The notes: generated from the letters alone by a model not told the origin. A DNA stretch of 64,000 nucleotides from an uncultured Prolixibacteraceae bacterium (GCA_937915865.1 CALGIG010000025.1:5999-69998), one strand, 5' to 3'; positions 1-9,952 are shown, counted from the first letter of the stretch. Program-made: numbers and translations.

Positions 1-952
1 TTGGGTTGAAAGCAAAACTCCACTTAATTTTTTTTCGGTAGACAGTTGGTATGGACATCGGTTGGAATTAGGTATAAATAAGCAAGATAATCGTTTTCAG
101 ACAACTTTGGCTGGTCGTGTAAGGTATACCCATTTTATTGAACGACCGTTGCCTGATTTAAATGAAAAGCAATATTTTTCAAACAGTACGCTTTTTATGG
201 GTAGTATTAGTTTCTCTCACAGGTCGTATATTCAGGACCATTTGATTTATAGTTATGGGATCACTGAGGATATTCCAAAAGGTTATTTGTGTGAACTTGC
301 TCTAGGTTACGATAATAATGAATTTGGAAATCGTTGGTATTCACATGTTTTTTTGTCTTCGGGAAATATGTTTGGAGATAAACCTTTTTATTTCTACAGT
401 TCATTGGGTATTGGCAGTTTTTTTAATCGTAATCATGTGGAGCAAGGTGTTATCGACGCTAAGATTGACTTCATTTCGAGATTATTCAATATCTGGAGTG
501 TTAAGTCCCGTCAATTTATAAAGCTAAATTATACTTTGGGGATTAACCGTTTTGATGTTGAAGATTTGCTATTAAGAAACGATTATGGTATTCGCGGTTT
601 CAGTAGCCAGATAGGGAGGGGCAAGCAACGTCTGGCTTTAAATATTGAAAATGTTTTTTTTCAAAAAAGATCAATATTAAATTTCCAGTCAGCTCTTTTT
701 TCATTTATTGATTTAGGATTGATTGGCCCGACGAATGAATCGATTTTTAGACAGAAATATTATGCCGGGATAGGTTTGGGATTACGGATAAGAAATGAAA
801 ACCTGGTTTTCAAAACTATCCAGCTTCGGTTTGCTTATTATCCCGATCTGCCAAGCAGTGTTTCTAATTATGGATTTATTATCAATGGCGTTTCAAAAAC
901 GAAATTTTATTCCTTTCAGCCTGGAGGCCCTGAACCTCTTCATTTTCAGTAA
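1..952 (+). CDS. Omp85/BamA-like outer-membrane beta-barrel protein, 3' part
   Basis: The frame is open to the left edge of the window (from base 2), so this is the C-terminal part of a longer protein; about 316 residues are visible. It reads as alternating aromatic/polar beta strands with no cytoplasmic domain. The motif DYGIRGF (about 578-600) resembles the conserved (V/I)RG(F/Y) loop-6 motif of Omp85 barrels, and it is followed by strand-like segments such as LALNIENVFF and AGIGLGLRIRNENLVF. Family knowledge: Omp85 proteins insert or export outer-membrane and surface proteins. The POTRA domains expected upstream lie outside the window, so subtype is unknown. The stop is 8 bp from the convergent S9 peptidase gene. 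An internal TTG at 62 could be mistaken for a start, but nothing supports it. Confidence 0.65.
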   Translation, partial: WVESKTPLNFFSVDSWYGHRLELGINKQDNRFQTTLAGRVRYTHFIERPLPDLNEKQYFSNSTLFMGSISFSHRSYIQDHLIYSYGITEDIPKGYLCELALGYDNNEFGNRWYSHVFLSSGNMFGDKPFYFYSSLGIGSFFNRNHVEQGVIDAKIDFISRLFNIWSVKSRQFIKLNYTLGINRFDVEDLLLRNDYGIRGFSSQIGRGKQRLALNIENVFFQKRSILNFQSALFSFIDLGLIGPTNESIFRQKYYAGIGLGLRIRNENLVFKTIQLRFAYYPDLPSSVSNYGFIINGVSKTKFYSFQPGGPEPLHFQ

Positions 953-959
953 TTCCTGA

Positions 960-3092
960 TCAGAGATTTTCAAGGAAATATTCGCTTATTTTCTCCATTA
1001 AATGAAGCCTGTCGTCGCCACGTACATTGTGCTCATGTGTTGGATAAACAAAGAAATCAACTTGTGTATTTAAATCGATACATTTTTTGATGAATTTAAT
1101 GCTATGTTGCATCACCACTGTTTGATCCTGAACTCCGTGTATGATTAGAAGCTTTCCATTAAGTTTATCGACATAATTCAACATGTTGGCTTTTTCGTAA
1201 CCTTCCGGGTTTTCCTGCGGCGTGTCCATATAGCGTTCGCCATACATTACTTCGTACATGCTCCAGTCAACAACTGGTCCACCGGCAACAGCTACTTTAA
1301 ATACTTCAGGGTGTTTTAATTTCAGGTTTAATGTCATAAATCCACCATAGCTCCAGCCATGAACTCCAATTCTGTTTACATCAACGTAAGGTAATGATTT
1401 CAGGTACCCGATACCTTCCATTTGATCGGCAGTTTCAGCAACACCGAGGTTACGATGAATGACATTTTCAAACGCTTTTCCGCGGTTGGCTGAGCCGCGA
1501 CTATCGACAGTGAATGCAATGTAGCCTTTCGAAGCCATGTAATATTGCCACCAGCGAGTTGCATTCAACCATGTTTTGTTGATCAGTTGTTCGTGTGGAC
1601 CGCCATATACATATACAATTACAGGGTATTTTTTTGTTGGGTCAAAATTGTTTGGCTTGATCATCCGGCAATACAAATCGGTTGTCCCGTCGGCAGCTTT
1701 AATAGTGAACATGGTATTTTCACCTAAATCGAAATCTTTCAGCGTATTTTCGGCTTCGAAAAGTATGCGGGTTTGTTTGTCTTTTATTGAAACAAGATCA
1801 ATTTCCCCTGGAATATTGGTGCTCGTCCATCGGTCGATAAAGTTCAGGTTATCAGGCGAAATTAGTGGTACATGTGTCCCTGGTTCGTTGGTTAGTTTGT
1901 CTATTTTTCCTGAACGAATGTTGATGCAGTAAAAATGGCGTTCAATAGGGCTTTCTTTGGTGGCCTCGAAAAACATGTTTTCTTCTTTGGCGTCGAATCC
2001 ATCGAGTTCGGTCACTTCCCATTCGCCTTTGGTTATTTGCGACACAATTCCTGTTGCAACACTACACAAATACACGTGGTTCCAGCCATCTTTCCGGCTT
2101 TGGTAATAAAATTTATCGGGATCAATTTTCGAGAAAACAATAGGATTTAATGGTTCAACATACTTTTCATCGGTTTCTTCAAAAACAGTTTTTACGAACT
2201 CGCCCGTATTTGCATTGTACTGGTTCAGTTTCATGTGGTTTTGCTCACGGTTCAGCTCCTGAATAAAAATGCTATTTTCGTCGGGACTCCAGGCAATATT
2301 TGTGAGGTAATGATCGAGTGGTTCGCCGGTTTGCATAAAAACAGTTTGTTTACCGGCCAAATCGTATACTCCCAGTTTTACTTGGTGGCTAGTCATCCCG
2401 GCCATAGGATATTTGATATTTACCAGTTCAGCTTCACGTGCCATGTAATCAACTAAAGGGTAATTACCAACCATTGTTTCGTCCATTCGGTAAAACGCAA
2501 GTTTGGTTCCTTTGGGCGACCAGAATGTTCCTTTGTTGATTCCAAATTCGTTTCGGTGAACCGAAGCACCATTAATGATATGCTCTTCTATGTCGTTTGT
2601 AACCTGCCTGTTTCCAATATTTCCGACAATATAGAGGTTGTTTTTCAGAGTATAGGCCAACGTTGTATTAGCTGCGCAGAAGTCGTTATTGGCGGCCTCC
2701 TGCGGATAGCTCAGTGTTTGAATAATTTGCTTGTTATTCAGGTTATACTCGACCAATTGATTTTGAAGCTGAAACCAAATTTTCGATGGGTCGATCGGCG
2801 AGAATCGTGGAATCGAATTAATTGCCCTGAACCCCGCATTTTTCAGCGATTTATTCAATTCTGAAACTGATATTACTTTCGTTTCGGTCCTTTTTTTCAA
2901 TTCAACCTGGTAAAGCGCCGAATCTTTTACAATCATATAATGTTGTGCGTCGCGCCATAAAAGCTGGTTAGGTAAGTTGGGCTTCAGATACGAAGTTGCT
3001 CCAAGCGTTGCATCTCTTAAACTAAGTGTTTTCTGTGCCTGGATTCCTGAAACCAGGAAAAAAAGAAAGACAAGTGTAATCAGTTGTTTCAT
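960..3092 (-). CDS. Dipeptidyl-peptidase IV-type S9 family serine peptidase
   Basis: A 710-residue exported peptidase. I chose the ATG at 3092 because it is followed directly by a signal peptide (MKQLITLVFLFFLVSGIQAQ); the longer frame to 3122 adds ten unlikely residues. Residues of roughly 40-450 form a DPPIV_N-like beta-propeller and the last 250 an alpha/beta-hydrolase. The nucleophile motif GWSYGG places the catalytic Ser at about 581, with Asp at about 656 (HGVQDQ) and His at about 688 (THEHNV), so the S9 triad is complete. Family knowledge: these enzymes remove N-terminal dipeptides, preferring Pro/Ala at the second position, in the periplasm or at the surface. Its terminus converges with the barrel gene at 952. 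Likely peptide nutrition; substrate specificity is not readable here. Confidence 0.92.
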   Translation of the reverse strand: MKQLITLVFLFFLVSGIQAQKTLSLRDATLGATSYLKPNLPNQLLWRDAQHYMIVKDSALYQVELKKRTETKVISVSELNKSLKNAGFRAINSIPRFSPIDPSKIWFQLQNQLVEYNLNNKQIIQTLSYPQEAANNDFCAANTTLAYTLKNNLYIVGNIGNRQVTNDIEEHIINGASVHRNEFGINKGTFWSPKGTKLAFYRMDETMVGNYPLVDYMAREAELVNIKYPMAGMTSHQVKLGVYDLAGKQTVFMQTGEPLDHYLTNIAWSPDENSIFIQELNREQNHMKLNQYNANTGEFVKTVFEETDEKYVEPLNPIVFSKIDPDKFYYQSRKDGWNHVYLCSVATGIVSQITKGEWEVTELDGFDAKEENMFFEATKESPIERHFYCINIRSGKIDKLTNEPGTHVPLISPDNLNFIDRWTSTNIPGEIDLVSIKDKQTRILFEAENTLKDFDLGENTMFTIKAADGTTDLYCRMIKPNNFDPTKKYPVIVYVYGGPHEQLINKTWLNATRWWQYYMASKGYIAFTVDSRGSANRGKAFENVIHRNLGVAETADQMEGIGYLKSLPYVDVNRIGVHGWSYGGFMTLNLKLKHPEVFKVAVAGGPVVDWSMYEVMYGERYMDTPQENPEGYEKANMLNYVDKLNGKLLIIHGVQDQTVVMQHSIKFIKKCIDLNTQVDFFVYPTHEHNVRGDDRLHLMEKISEYFLENL

Positions 3093-3122
3093 AACAAAAT
3101 GAGAAAAGGTTAAAACAGGCAC

Positions 3123-3296
3123 CCTTCAAACCTCCCCCAGGGGTGAGGCTTTGGTGTGGTGCAAATTCATAACTTTTATATTTTAAGAACATTTTTTTGC
3201 ATTTCACCCTTACAACTCCCTTCTCTTTCGGGGAAGGATTGGGGATGGGGCTTTTGCTGCAAATGTAATTCGAAAAGTTATTCAGAAAGCTTTTGT
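3123..3296. other. Intergenic spacer with small G/C hairpins
   Basis: 174 bp between two minus-strand genes. It contains a short stem around 3131-3150 (CCTCCCCC ... GGGGTGAGG) and a pyrimidine/purine-rich stretch near 3215-3250. There is no T-run that would make either a convincing terminator and no ORF. Similar C-rich hairpin debris recurs at 47046-47062. Confidence 0.4.
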
Positions 3297-6224
3297 TTAG
3301 CTGAATAAACTCATGATTTCTTCTTCGTTCACCACGTCGAGTGGATTGTTGGTACTGATAAACTTTTCAGCCAACGCCGATTTTTTCGATTTCAGAATCT
3401 GAATTTTTTCTTCGATCGAACCTTCGGTGATGAAACGGTAAACAAACACTTTTTTATCCTGACCAATTCTGTGGGCGCGGTTAATAGCCTGGTTTTCGGC
3501 TGCAGGGTTCCACCACGGATCGATAATAAAAACGTAGTCGGCTGAAGTCAGGTTCAAACCAACGCCTCCGGCTTTAAGCGAAATCAGGAAAATATGATTA
3601 TCCTGATCGTTCTGAAATTGGCTGATCACTTCCTGTCTGTCGGTAGTTTTTCCCGTAAGCATGGAATATTTCCAGTTTTTCGATTCAATTTTGGCCTGAA
3701 GCAATTCCAGGTGTTTGACAAACGACGAGAAAATAAGCACCTTGTGGTTCTCTGCCACCAGGTTTTTTAAACAATGATATATTTCGTCGAATTTGCCCGA
3801 ATCCATTGGCTTGTCTTTTGCTACAAGCGATGGATGATTGGCTAGTTGACGAAGGCGGGTTAAGCCTTGTAAAACAATCAATGCCGATTTCTTCAGACCA
3901 TTGGATTCGATGTTTTTCAGTATAGCATTTCTGATAGCTGATTTTTCGGTGTCGTAAATTTCGCGCTGATCGTCAGTCATTTCGCAATAGCGCACTTGCT
4001 CGGTTAGGGCAGGCAGATCGCTCGCCACTTCTTCCTTTTTCCGGCGCAAAACAAACGGGCGAATCATTTTCTGCAATTTCAGTTGCTGCTGTTCGTCGGC
4101 GTGCTTTTCGATTGGCGTAATAAACTCGCGCTTGAAATAAGGCTCGCTTCCAAGCATTCCTTTATTCAGAAAATTGAGTTGCGACCATAAATCGGACAGC
4201 GAGTTTTCGATGGGCGTGCCGGTAATCACCAGTTTGTGCTTCGAGTGAATTTCGAGAATACTTTTGTATGTTTTTGATGTCGAATTTTTGATATTCTGGC
4301 TTTCGTCCAGAATCAGGTAGAAAAACTCGTAGTTGGTAAGCATTTCAACGTCGTTTCGCAAAGTGCCATAAGTTGTCAGGATAACATCGTAGTAATCGAC
4401 GATGGAGGCAAAGCTGTTTGTTTTATTACGGAGAATACCGATGTGCTTATATATCTTGAGCGATGGTGCAAATTTGGTAAACTCGTTTTCCCAGTTGTGT
4501 ACCAGCGAGGTGGGCAGCACAATGAGCGAAGCCGGTTGGTTTTTGATGGTTGGCACCGGTTGGTCGAAAAGCGAGTATTGCAACGGGTTGTTTTTTGGAA
4601 TATGCTGAAATAAATCGGTTTTTTCTCGCTTTATTTTAAGCAAAAGGGCAATGGTTTGCAGTGTTTTGCCTAAACCCATATCATCGGCAAGGCAACCACC
4701 CAATTGGCTTTCGTATAAATGATACATCCATGAATACCCTGATTTCTGATAGTTACGAAGTTCAGCGTTTAAGCCGTCCGGAACATCAACCGCTTCGCTT
4801 AAATCAGAATTAAGTTGCTCCAGTTTTTTGAAGTGATTTCGGTCGATGCCTTTTATCTGCTCCTTAAGCAAATGAAAATGATGTCGCCTTAGTTTGAAAA
4901 CATCGCCTTCAATTTTGGCAAACGGAAAAATATCACGGTATGAAGAGAACCATTCCAAGGGTAAAACCGCAATTTCTCCTGAAGGGAGTTCAAACTCGCG
5001 GATACCATTTAATATGTGTTTCCGGAGTCTGATGAACGGAATCTGGTATGTGCCAAACTTCACGGTGGCGTGGATATCGAACCAGTCTTCGTTGCTTTTA
5101 ACCTGGATGTCGAGCACCTGCGCACCTGTGAAATAGCGTTTATTCAGCTTGTTTTGCTGAATAATGTAGCCGTTCGATTCAAGCAGCTCACGGTTTTTCG
5201 AAAGCCAGATGACCGGATTATAAAGCGAATCAGCCTCATTTCCTTCTTTCGGGTTCCAGTAGCCGTTGCTGTATTTTAAGTCGTTTTTTTTCAGGAAAGC
5301 GATTTGCTCGTCTTCCCACTCGCGGTTGCGCACAAATTTATGGAAGATGTAATTGTCCTCGTTTTTTTTAAGGCTCACAAACACATTCGATGGTGAATCC
5401 GCTAGGTACAAATTGTTGTCGTACCTGAATTTGACCACGATAACCGGGCGAAGCGACAAATCCTGTTCGAGCGAAAGAATAGTTTTTCGTGGCGGATCGC
5501 TCTCAATAATATCAAACCCAAAAGCCCTTACATCCGATTCTTTAATGATATTCAGGACAAACGTCTGGAAATACTTTTCTTCGGCCTGACGAGGTATGGC
5601 TATGAATGTTTTATTTTGAAAAGGGACAAGTTTTTTGCCCGAAAGCCGGTTGAAAATATACAATTTGTTCAGATAAACAAAGCAACAAGGCATAGTGCAA
5701 ACCATACGGATGGTTTTATGCAGAATGTCCACAGTTTTTCCTTCGTGGGTTAGCCGAAGGTTATACCTGGTGCCTTTTTCGTCGCGGTTAAAATAGAAGA
5801 TCGCCTTCGAAAACGTAGGGTTGATGTGAATAATATCCTCGTCGTAAAGGCTCGAATATTTCGCTTGTTTGTAGAATAGGCGTGTTTGACTTTTCATCAG
5901 CAACATAACACATCGGTACATGTATTTATCGATGTAGGGGCTTACGTGGTCCTGAAACATGTCTTCGTCCATTTCCTGGAAGAAATTGACTTTCTCTTTT
6001 TTCTTCGAGAACTTTTTTGCCAGGTTTTCGTCGCTATAGTTTTCAATCAGCTTTAACAATTCCAGTTCTTCGGCATTTAATTGTACTTCGCCGCTTTTGT
6101 AATCGCGCATCTTTACAGTCTTTTTTACTGTATAATACGAGCGTTCGGGCTCTATCAACATCGGGACAAAGATGTTCCCGATAGCCCGATGTTCAGTTAA
6201 TGCAATGATAAATTCTTCGGCCAA
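3297..6224 (-). CDS. SNF2-family DEAD/DEAH-type helicase
   Basis: A 975-residue SF2 ATPase of the Swi2/Snf2 class. The C-terminal half carries motif I (DDMGLGKT, about 514), motif II as DESQ in LILDESQNIKN (about 638), motif III (GTPIENS, about 668), and motifs V/VI (AGGVGLNL and NQAINRAHRIGQ, about 890-912). The N-terminal 480 residues are a long accessory region that I cannot assign. The only start giving the whole protein is a TTG at 6224, two codons after an in-frame stop; the next ATG (6161) would remove 21 residues. Family knowledge: these enzymes translocate on dsDNA to remodel nucleoprotein complexes; bacterial members such as RapA act on RNA polymerase or DNA repair. It looks like a stand-alone gene, divergent from nfnA. 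Confidence 0.9.
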   Translation of the reverse strand: MAEEFIIALTEHRAIGNIFVPMLIEPERSYYTVKKTVKMRDYKSGEVQLNAEELELLKLIENYSDENLAKKFSKKKEKVNFFQEMDEDMFQDHVSPYIDKYMYRCVMLLMKSQTRLFYKQAKYSSLYDEDIIHINPTFSKAIFYFNRDEKGTRYNLRLTHEGKTVDILHKTIRMVCTMPCCFVYLNKLYIFNRLSGKKLVPFQNKTFIAIPRQAEEKYFQTFVLNIIKESDVRAFGFDIIESDPPRKTILSLEQDLSLRPVIVVKFRYDNNLYLADSPSNVFVSLKKNEDNYIFHKFVRNREWEDEQIAFLKKNDLKYSNGYWNPKEGNEADSLYNPVIWLSKNRELLESNGYIIQQNKLNKRYFTGAQVLDIQVKSNEDWFDIHATVKFGTYQIPFIRLRKHILNGIREFELPSGEIAVLPLEWFSSYRDIFPFAKIEGDVFKLRRHHFHLLKEQIKGIDRNHFKKLEQLNSDLSEAVDVPDGLNAELRNYQKSGYSWMYHLYESQLGGCLADDMGLGKTLQTIALLLKIKREKTDLFQHIPKNNPLQYSLFDQPVPTIKNQPASLIVLPTSLVHNWENEFTKFAPSLKIYKHIGILRNKTNSFASIVDYYDVILTTYGTLRNDVEMLTNYEFFYLILDESQNIKNSTSKTYKSILEIHSKHKLVITGTPIENSLSDLWSQLNFLNKGMLGSEPYFKREFITPIEKHADEQQQLKLQKMIRPFVLRRKKEEVASDLPALTEQVRYCEMTDDQREIYDTEKSAIRNAILKNIESNGLKKSALIVLQGLTRLRQLANHPSLVAKDKPMDSGKFDEIYHCLKNLVAENHKVLIFSSFVKHLELLQAKIESKNWKYSMLTGKTTDRQEVISQFQNDQDNHIFLISLKAGGVGLNLTSADYVFIIDPWWNPAAENQAINRAHRIGQDKKVFVYRFITEGSIEEKIQILKSKKSALAEKFISTNNPLDVVNEEEIMSLFS

Positions 6225-6451
6225 TTTTTTCTAATTTATTGGTTACTAAAGTTTCACTGTCACTTTTTTAAAGGACTGTTTGCGTTTAAACAAAAGTTTA
6301 AAGATAAGACATTTTGATTTTATGGCGTGAAAAGATTGAGATGTTAAAGGATTGATTTAACAATCTGTTTGGTTTAAAGAATTTTGGGTTAACGCTAATT
6401 TAATATTTCGGTGAAATTGTTTTAACCTTCGAAAAAAGCAAAACATTTCGA

Positions 6452-6480
6452 TTGCCATTCTTTTCACAATGTTAATTTTG
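6452..6480 (+). promoter_or_regulatory. Predicted Bacteroidota promoter for nfnAB
   Basis: A -7 element TAATTTTG (6473-6480) matches the TAnnTTTG consensus of Bacteroidota, with a TTG at 6452-6454 as -33 element, 18 bp upstream. Transcription would begin near 6487, leaving a leader of about 30 nt before the ATG at 6519. The rest of the 294-bp divergent region (6225-6518) shows nothing else I can name. Confidence 0.5.
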
Positions 6481-6518
6481 GCGATCATTTCCCGAAATCT
6501 AATAAAAAAACTAATACA

Positions 6519-7334
6519 ATGAACCAGATTGTTGAGAAGGTTCTTTTTTCTGAAAAAGTAGCCAAATTTGTTGTTGAAGCTCCGCGGATTGCCCGTTCGC
6601 GTAAGCCTGGTCATTTCGTGATATTGCGAGTTGATGAGAAGGGGGAGAGAATTCCGTTGACCATTGCGGGCGCTGATCCGGTAAAAGGAACTATTGTTCT
6701 TGTGGTTCAGAAAGTAGGTGTTAGCTCTGCCAAATTGTTCGAACTTAATGTGGGCGATTCTATTCTCGATTTAGTTGGCCCGCTTGGAAAAGCAACGGAA
6801 ATACACCATGTTGGAACTGTTTTGGCCTGTGGCGGCGGAGTAGGGGTTGCGCCAATGCTTCCAATTGTTGAAGGTTTCAAGAAAGCTGGTAACCGTGTTA
6901 TTTCTGTTCTTGCTGCCCGTAACAAAGATTTGATCATTCTGGAAGACGAAGTTCGCCAATGGTCGGACGAAGTGATTATTATGACCGACGATGGATCGTA
7001 TGGAACCAAAGGTGTTGTTACAGTAGGTGCAGAATCAGTTATTCAGCGCGAACCAATTAACGAATGTATTGCTATTGGCCCGGCTGTGATGATGAAATTT
7101 ACCTCGCTGTTAACCAAGAAATACAATATCCCGACTCAAGCCAGTTTAAATGCCATTATGGTTGACGGAACCGGTATGTGCGGTGCATGTCGCGTTAGCG
7201 TTGGCGGGAACACTTATTTTACTTGTGTTGACGGGCCTGAATTTGATGCTCACCAGATTGATTTCGATGAGTTGATTATGCGTTTGGGCGGTTACTCGTC
7301 CGAAGAAAAAATAGCCTGGGAAAGGTATCAGTAA
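6519..7334 (+). CDS. nfnA: NADH-dependent reduced ferredoxin:NADP+ oxidoreductase subunit A (NfnA-like)
   Basis: A 271-residue flavoprotein of the ferredoxin-NADP reductase/PyrK fold. The N-terminal barrel has the FAD motif RIPLTIA (about 45). The pyridine-nucleotide domain begins with CGGGVGVAP (about 107). The C-terminal cluster-binding part has DGTGMCGACR and TCVDG (about 216-238), giving three Cys plus an Asp. That matches the Asp/3-Cys [2Fe-2S] ligation described for Thermotoga NfnA. It is followed 23 bp later by the NfnB gene. Known role of the pair: flavin-based electron bifurcation linking NADPH with NAD+ and ferredoxin. A sulfide dehydrogenase subunit (SudB) is a close alternative with the same fold. 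Confidence 0.85.
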   Translation: MNQIVEKVLFSEKVAKFVVEAPRIARSRKPGHFVILRVDEKGERIPLTIAGADPVKGTIVLVVQKVGVSSAKLFELNVGDSILDLVGPLGKATEIHHVGTVLACGGGVGVAPMLPIVEGFKKAGNRVISVLAARNKDLIILEDEVRQWSDEVIIMTDDGSYGTKGVVTVGAESVIQREPINECIAIGPAVMMKFTSLLTKKYNIPTQASLNAIMVDGTGMCGACRVSVGGNTYFTCVDGPEFDAHQIDFDELIMRLGGYSSEEKIAWERYQ

Positions 7335-7357
7335 CCCAAAACTCAAAAAATTAAGAA

Positions 7358-8842
7358 ATGTCGACTAACAAAGAATATCTTCAGAATGAACGCGAAAAAG
7401 AATGGCGCGTTGAACTGAGAAAAAAAATTGCCAATAAAGAGCGCACTGCCAAAGAGCGGGTCCGCATGAACGAGATGGACCCTTTTGAGCGCATAAAATA
7501 TCAGAACCGGGAAGTTAACCTCGGATTAACAGCTGAGCAGGCGCAGGCTGAGGCTGCAAGATGTCTCGATTGTCCGAACCCAACCTGTATGGAAGGTTGC
7601 CCGGTTAGCATTAACATTCCGAAGTTTGTTAAGTACATCGAAGCTGGTCAATTCCTCGATGCAGCTAAAGCACTGAAAGAAACATCGGCGCTTCCGGCAG
7701 TTTGCGGACGTGTTTGTCCGCAGGAAAAACAGTGCGAATCCACTTGTTTCTATACCCAGAAAATGAAGAAAGACCCGGTTGCTATCGGGTACCTTGAACG
7801 TTTTGCTGCCGATTACGAACGCGAAAGTGGTTTCATGTCTATCCCTGAGGTTGCTCCTTCAAACGGTATCAAAATTGCCGCTATTGGTTCGGGTCCAGCT
7901 TCGCTTTCGTTTGCAGGCGACATGATTAAGTTGGGTTACGACGTTACTGTTTTCGAAGCGCTGCATGAAATTGGCGGCGTATTAAAATATGGTATTCCTG
8001 AATTCCGTTTGCCCAACAAAATTGTTGACGTTGAGCTGAATAACCTTAAAAAGATGGGTGTAAAGTTCGTAAATAACTTTATCGTTGGAAAAACAGTAAG
8101 CTTTGATGACCTGAAAGCTGAAGGTTTCGAAGCTTTTTTTGTAGCTAGTGGCGCTGGTCTTCCACGCTTTATGGGCATTCCGGGCGAAAACTACAATGGT
8201 ATTTTGTCGTCGAACGAATACCTCACCCGTGTAAATTTGATGAATGCAGCCAGCGACGAATTTGATACCCCCGTTATCCGCGGAAAGAATGTTGCCGTAA
8301 TTGGTGGTGGCAACACGGCTATGGACTCAGTCCGTACAGCCAAGCGCCTGGGCGCCGAGCGTGCTATGATTATATACCGTCGTTCGCGTGCCGAAATGCC
8401 CGCCCGTGTTGAGGAAGTTCACCACGCCGAAGAAGAAGGCATTGAATTTATCAACCTGGCTAACCCGATTGAATATTTTGCCGACGAAAAAGGAAAAGTG
8501 AACCGGATGCGCGTTCAGCGCATGGGACTTGGCGAACCCGATGCTTCAGGCCGTCGCCGCCCGATTGTTCTGGAAGGTTCGGATTTCGATATTCCGGTTG
8601 ATTTGGTGATTGTTGCCGTTGGTGTTTCTCCAAATCCGCTGATTCCTTCGGCATTAAGCGATTTAAAAGTTAGCAAGTGGGGAACCATCGAGGTAGGTGA
8701 GGAAACTATGCAAAGTTCAATTCCGCAATTGTTTGCCGGTGGCGATATTGTACGTGGTGGCGCTACGGTAATTCTGGCAATGGGCGATGGCCGTAAAGCC
8801 GCCGAAAACATGCACGAATACTTACAAAGTAAACATCAGTAA
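7358..8842 (+). CDS. nfnB: NfnB / glutamate synthase small-subunit-like NADPH oxidoreductase
   Basis: A 494-residue GltD-like flavoprotein. The N-terminus has two cysteine groups for [4Fe-4S] clusters: C69, C72, C77, C81 (CLDCPNPTCMEGC) and C116, C120, C126, C130 (CGRVCPQEKQCESTC). A first Rossmann motif for FAD (IGSGPASLS) lies at about 175 and a second for NADPH (VIGGGNTAMD) at about 314, followed by YRRSRAEMPA, typical of the family. The annotation 'gltA, homotetrameric glutamate synthase' is common for such proteins, but the adjacent NfnA subunit and the absence of a large glutamate synthase gene make NfnB the better reading. Cytoplasmic; likely co-transcribed with the genes on either side. 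Confidence 0.87.
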   Translation: MSTNKEYLQNEREKEWRVELRKKIANKERTAKERVRMNEMDPFERIKYQNREVNLGLTAEQAQAEAARCLDCPNPTCMEGCPVSINIPKFVKYIEAGQFLDAAKALKETSALPAVCGRVCPQEKQCESTCFYTQKMKKDPVAIGYLERFAADYERESGFMSIPEVAPSNGIKIAAIGSGPASLSFAGDMIKLGYDVTVFEALHEIGGVLKYGIPEFRLPNKIVDVELNNLKKMGVKFVNNFIVGKTVSFDDLKAEGFEAFFVASGAGLPRFMGIPGENYNGILSSNEYLTRVNLMNAASDEFDTPVIRGKNVAVIGGGNTAMDSVRTAKRLGAERAMIIYRRSRAEMPARVEEVHHAEEEGIEFINLANPIEYFADEKGKVNRMRVQRMGLGEPDASGRRRPIVLEGSDFDIPVDLVIVAVGVSPNPLIPSALSDLKVSKWGTIEVGEETMQSSIPQLFAGGDIVRGGATVILAMGDGRKAAENMHEYLQSKHQ

Positions 8843-8931
8843 ATTGAAGATTAATTTATTTACTATTTACTATTTTTGTTAGGACGGTTCAATCGTCAAT
8901 TGTAAATTACCAAATTGTAAATTAAAAGATT

Positions 8932-9921
8932 ATGGCAAATATATCAACCCGGTTTTTTGGACTCGATTTACAAAGCCCAATAATTGCAGGCAGCAGCAGT
9001 ATGACTGGTCATGCCGAGCAGGTTTTAAAACTGGCCGAAGCCGGTGCAGGAGCTGTGGTGTTAAAATCTATATTTGAAGAAGAAATTTTCGCCGAACTAC
9101 AGGAAGAACTTTCCATGCGCAGCGGTTTAAACTCTGATCCTGAATACCTCGATTATTTTGATTATGTGATCAAAGAAGATACCCTTCGGAAATATTTAAA
9201 GCTAATTTCGGAGGTAAAGGCGAAAACAACTGTTCCAATTGTAGCAAGCATCAACTGTGTGAGTTCGAGCGAATGGACTTTGTTTGCCCGCAAAATTGAA
9301 GAAGCTGGTGCCGACGCTTTGGAATTGAACATGTTTATAACTCCATCTGACCCGGCTAAAAGCAATGATTCGAGCGAAAACTTTTATCTGGAAACCATTC
9401 AGAAAGTACTTCATGTAGTGAAAATTCCGGTTACAGTTAAAATCAGCCATTATTTTTCGAACCTGGCCGGAATGGTGCAGAAACTTGCTGCAACCGGTGT
9501 GGCTGGAATTGTTGTTTTTAACCGTTTTTACAATCCTGATGTCGATATTGAGTCGGAAAGCGTTGTGGTTGCCGATGTGTTAAGCACCTCGCACGATTAC
9601 CTGCTTCCGCTGAAATGGACTGGAATTTTGTCGGGTATTGTTGATGTTGATTTGGCTGGAACTTCGGGTATTCATACTTCTGAAACTGCCATCAAATTCT
9701 TGCTGGCTGGCGCTTCAGCAGTGCAAATTGCATCGGTAATTTATCCGTCGGGAGCTTCGGTAATCACTAAAATGAACCGGGAAATCTCGGATTGGATGGA
9801 TAAGAAAGGCTATAAGACTATCGACGAATTTAAAGGCAAACTGAGCCAGAAAACCTCGTCGGCACAGGCTTGGGAACGCACACAGTTTATGAAATATTTC
9901 GGCGAAAAAGCGTTTAAATAG
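8932..9921 (+). CDS. Dihydroorotate dehydrogenase-like flavoprotein
   Basis: A 329-residue TIM-barrel protein of the class 1 DHOD fold. It starts at an ATG with the family opening FFGLDLQSPIIAGSS and continues through VASINCVSSSEW (about 105), VKISHYFS (about 165) and GTSGIHTSETAIKFLLAGAS (about 245-265), the phosphate-binding end of FMN barrels. It follows nfnB by 89 bp on the same strand, so it may receive electrons from the Nfn pair much as PyrD does from PyrK. Whether it oxidises dihydroorotate is uncertain: members labelled 'DHOD-like' in this phylum lack a proven substrate. Other pyrimidine genes are not nearby. Confidence 0.8.
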   Translation: MANISTRFFGLDLQSPIIAGSSSMTGHAEQVLKLAEAGAGAVVLKSIFEEEIFAELQEELSMRSGLNSDPEYLDYFDYVIKEDTLRKYLKLISEVKAKTTVPIVASINCVSSSEWTLFARKIEEAGADALELNMFITPSDPAKSNDSSENFYLETIQKVLHVVKIPVTVKISHYFSNLAGMVQKLAATGVAGIVVFNRFYNPDVDIESESVVVADVLSTSHDYLLPLKWTGILSGIVDVDLAGTSGIHTSETAIKFLLAGASAVQIASVIYPSGASVITKMNREISDWMDKKGYKTIDEFKGKLSQKTSSAQAWERTQFMKYFGEKAFK

Positions 9922-9952
9922 TTTTTGGATAAACCTACATTTTTATAATTCA

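Noticed and set aside
7358..8842. gltD small subunit of glutamate synthase
   Set aside because: No large subunit is nearby and the NfnA subunit lies directly upstream.
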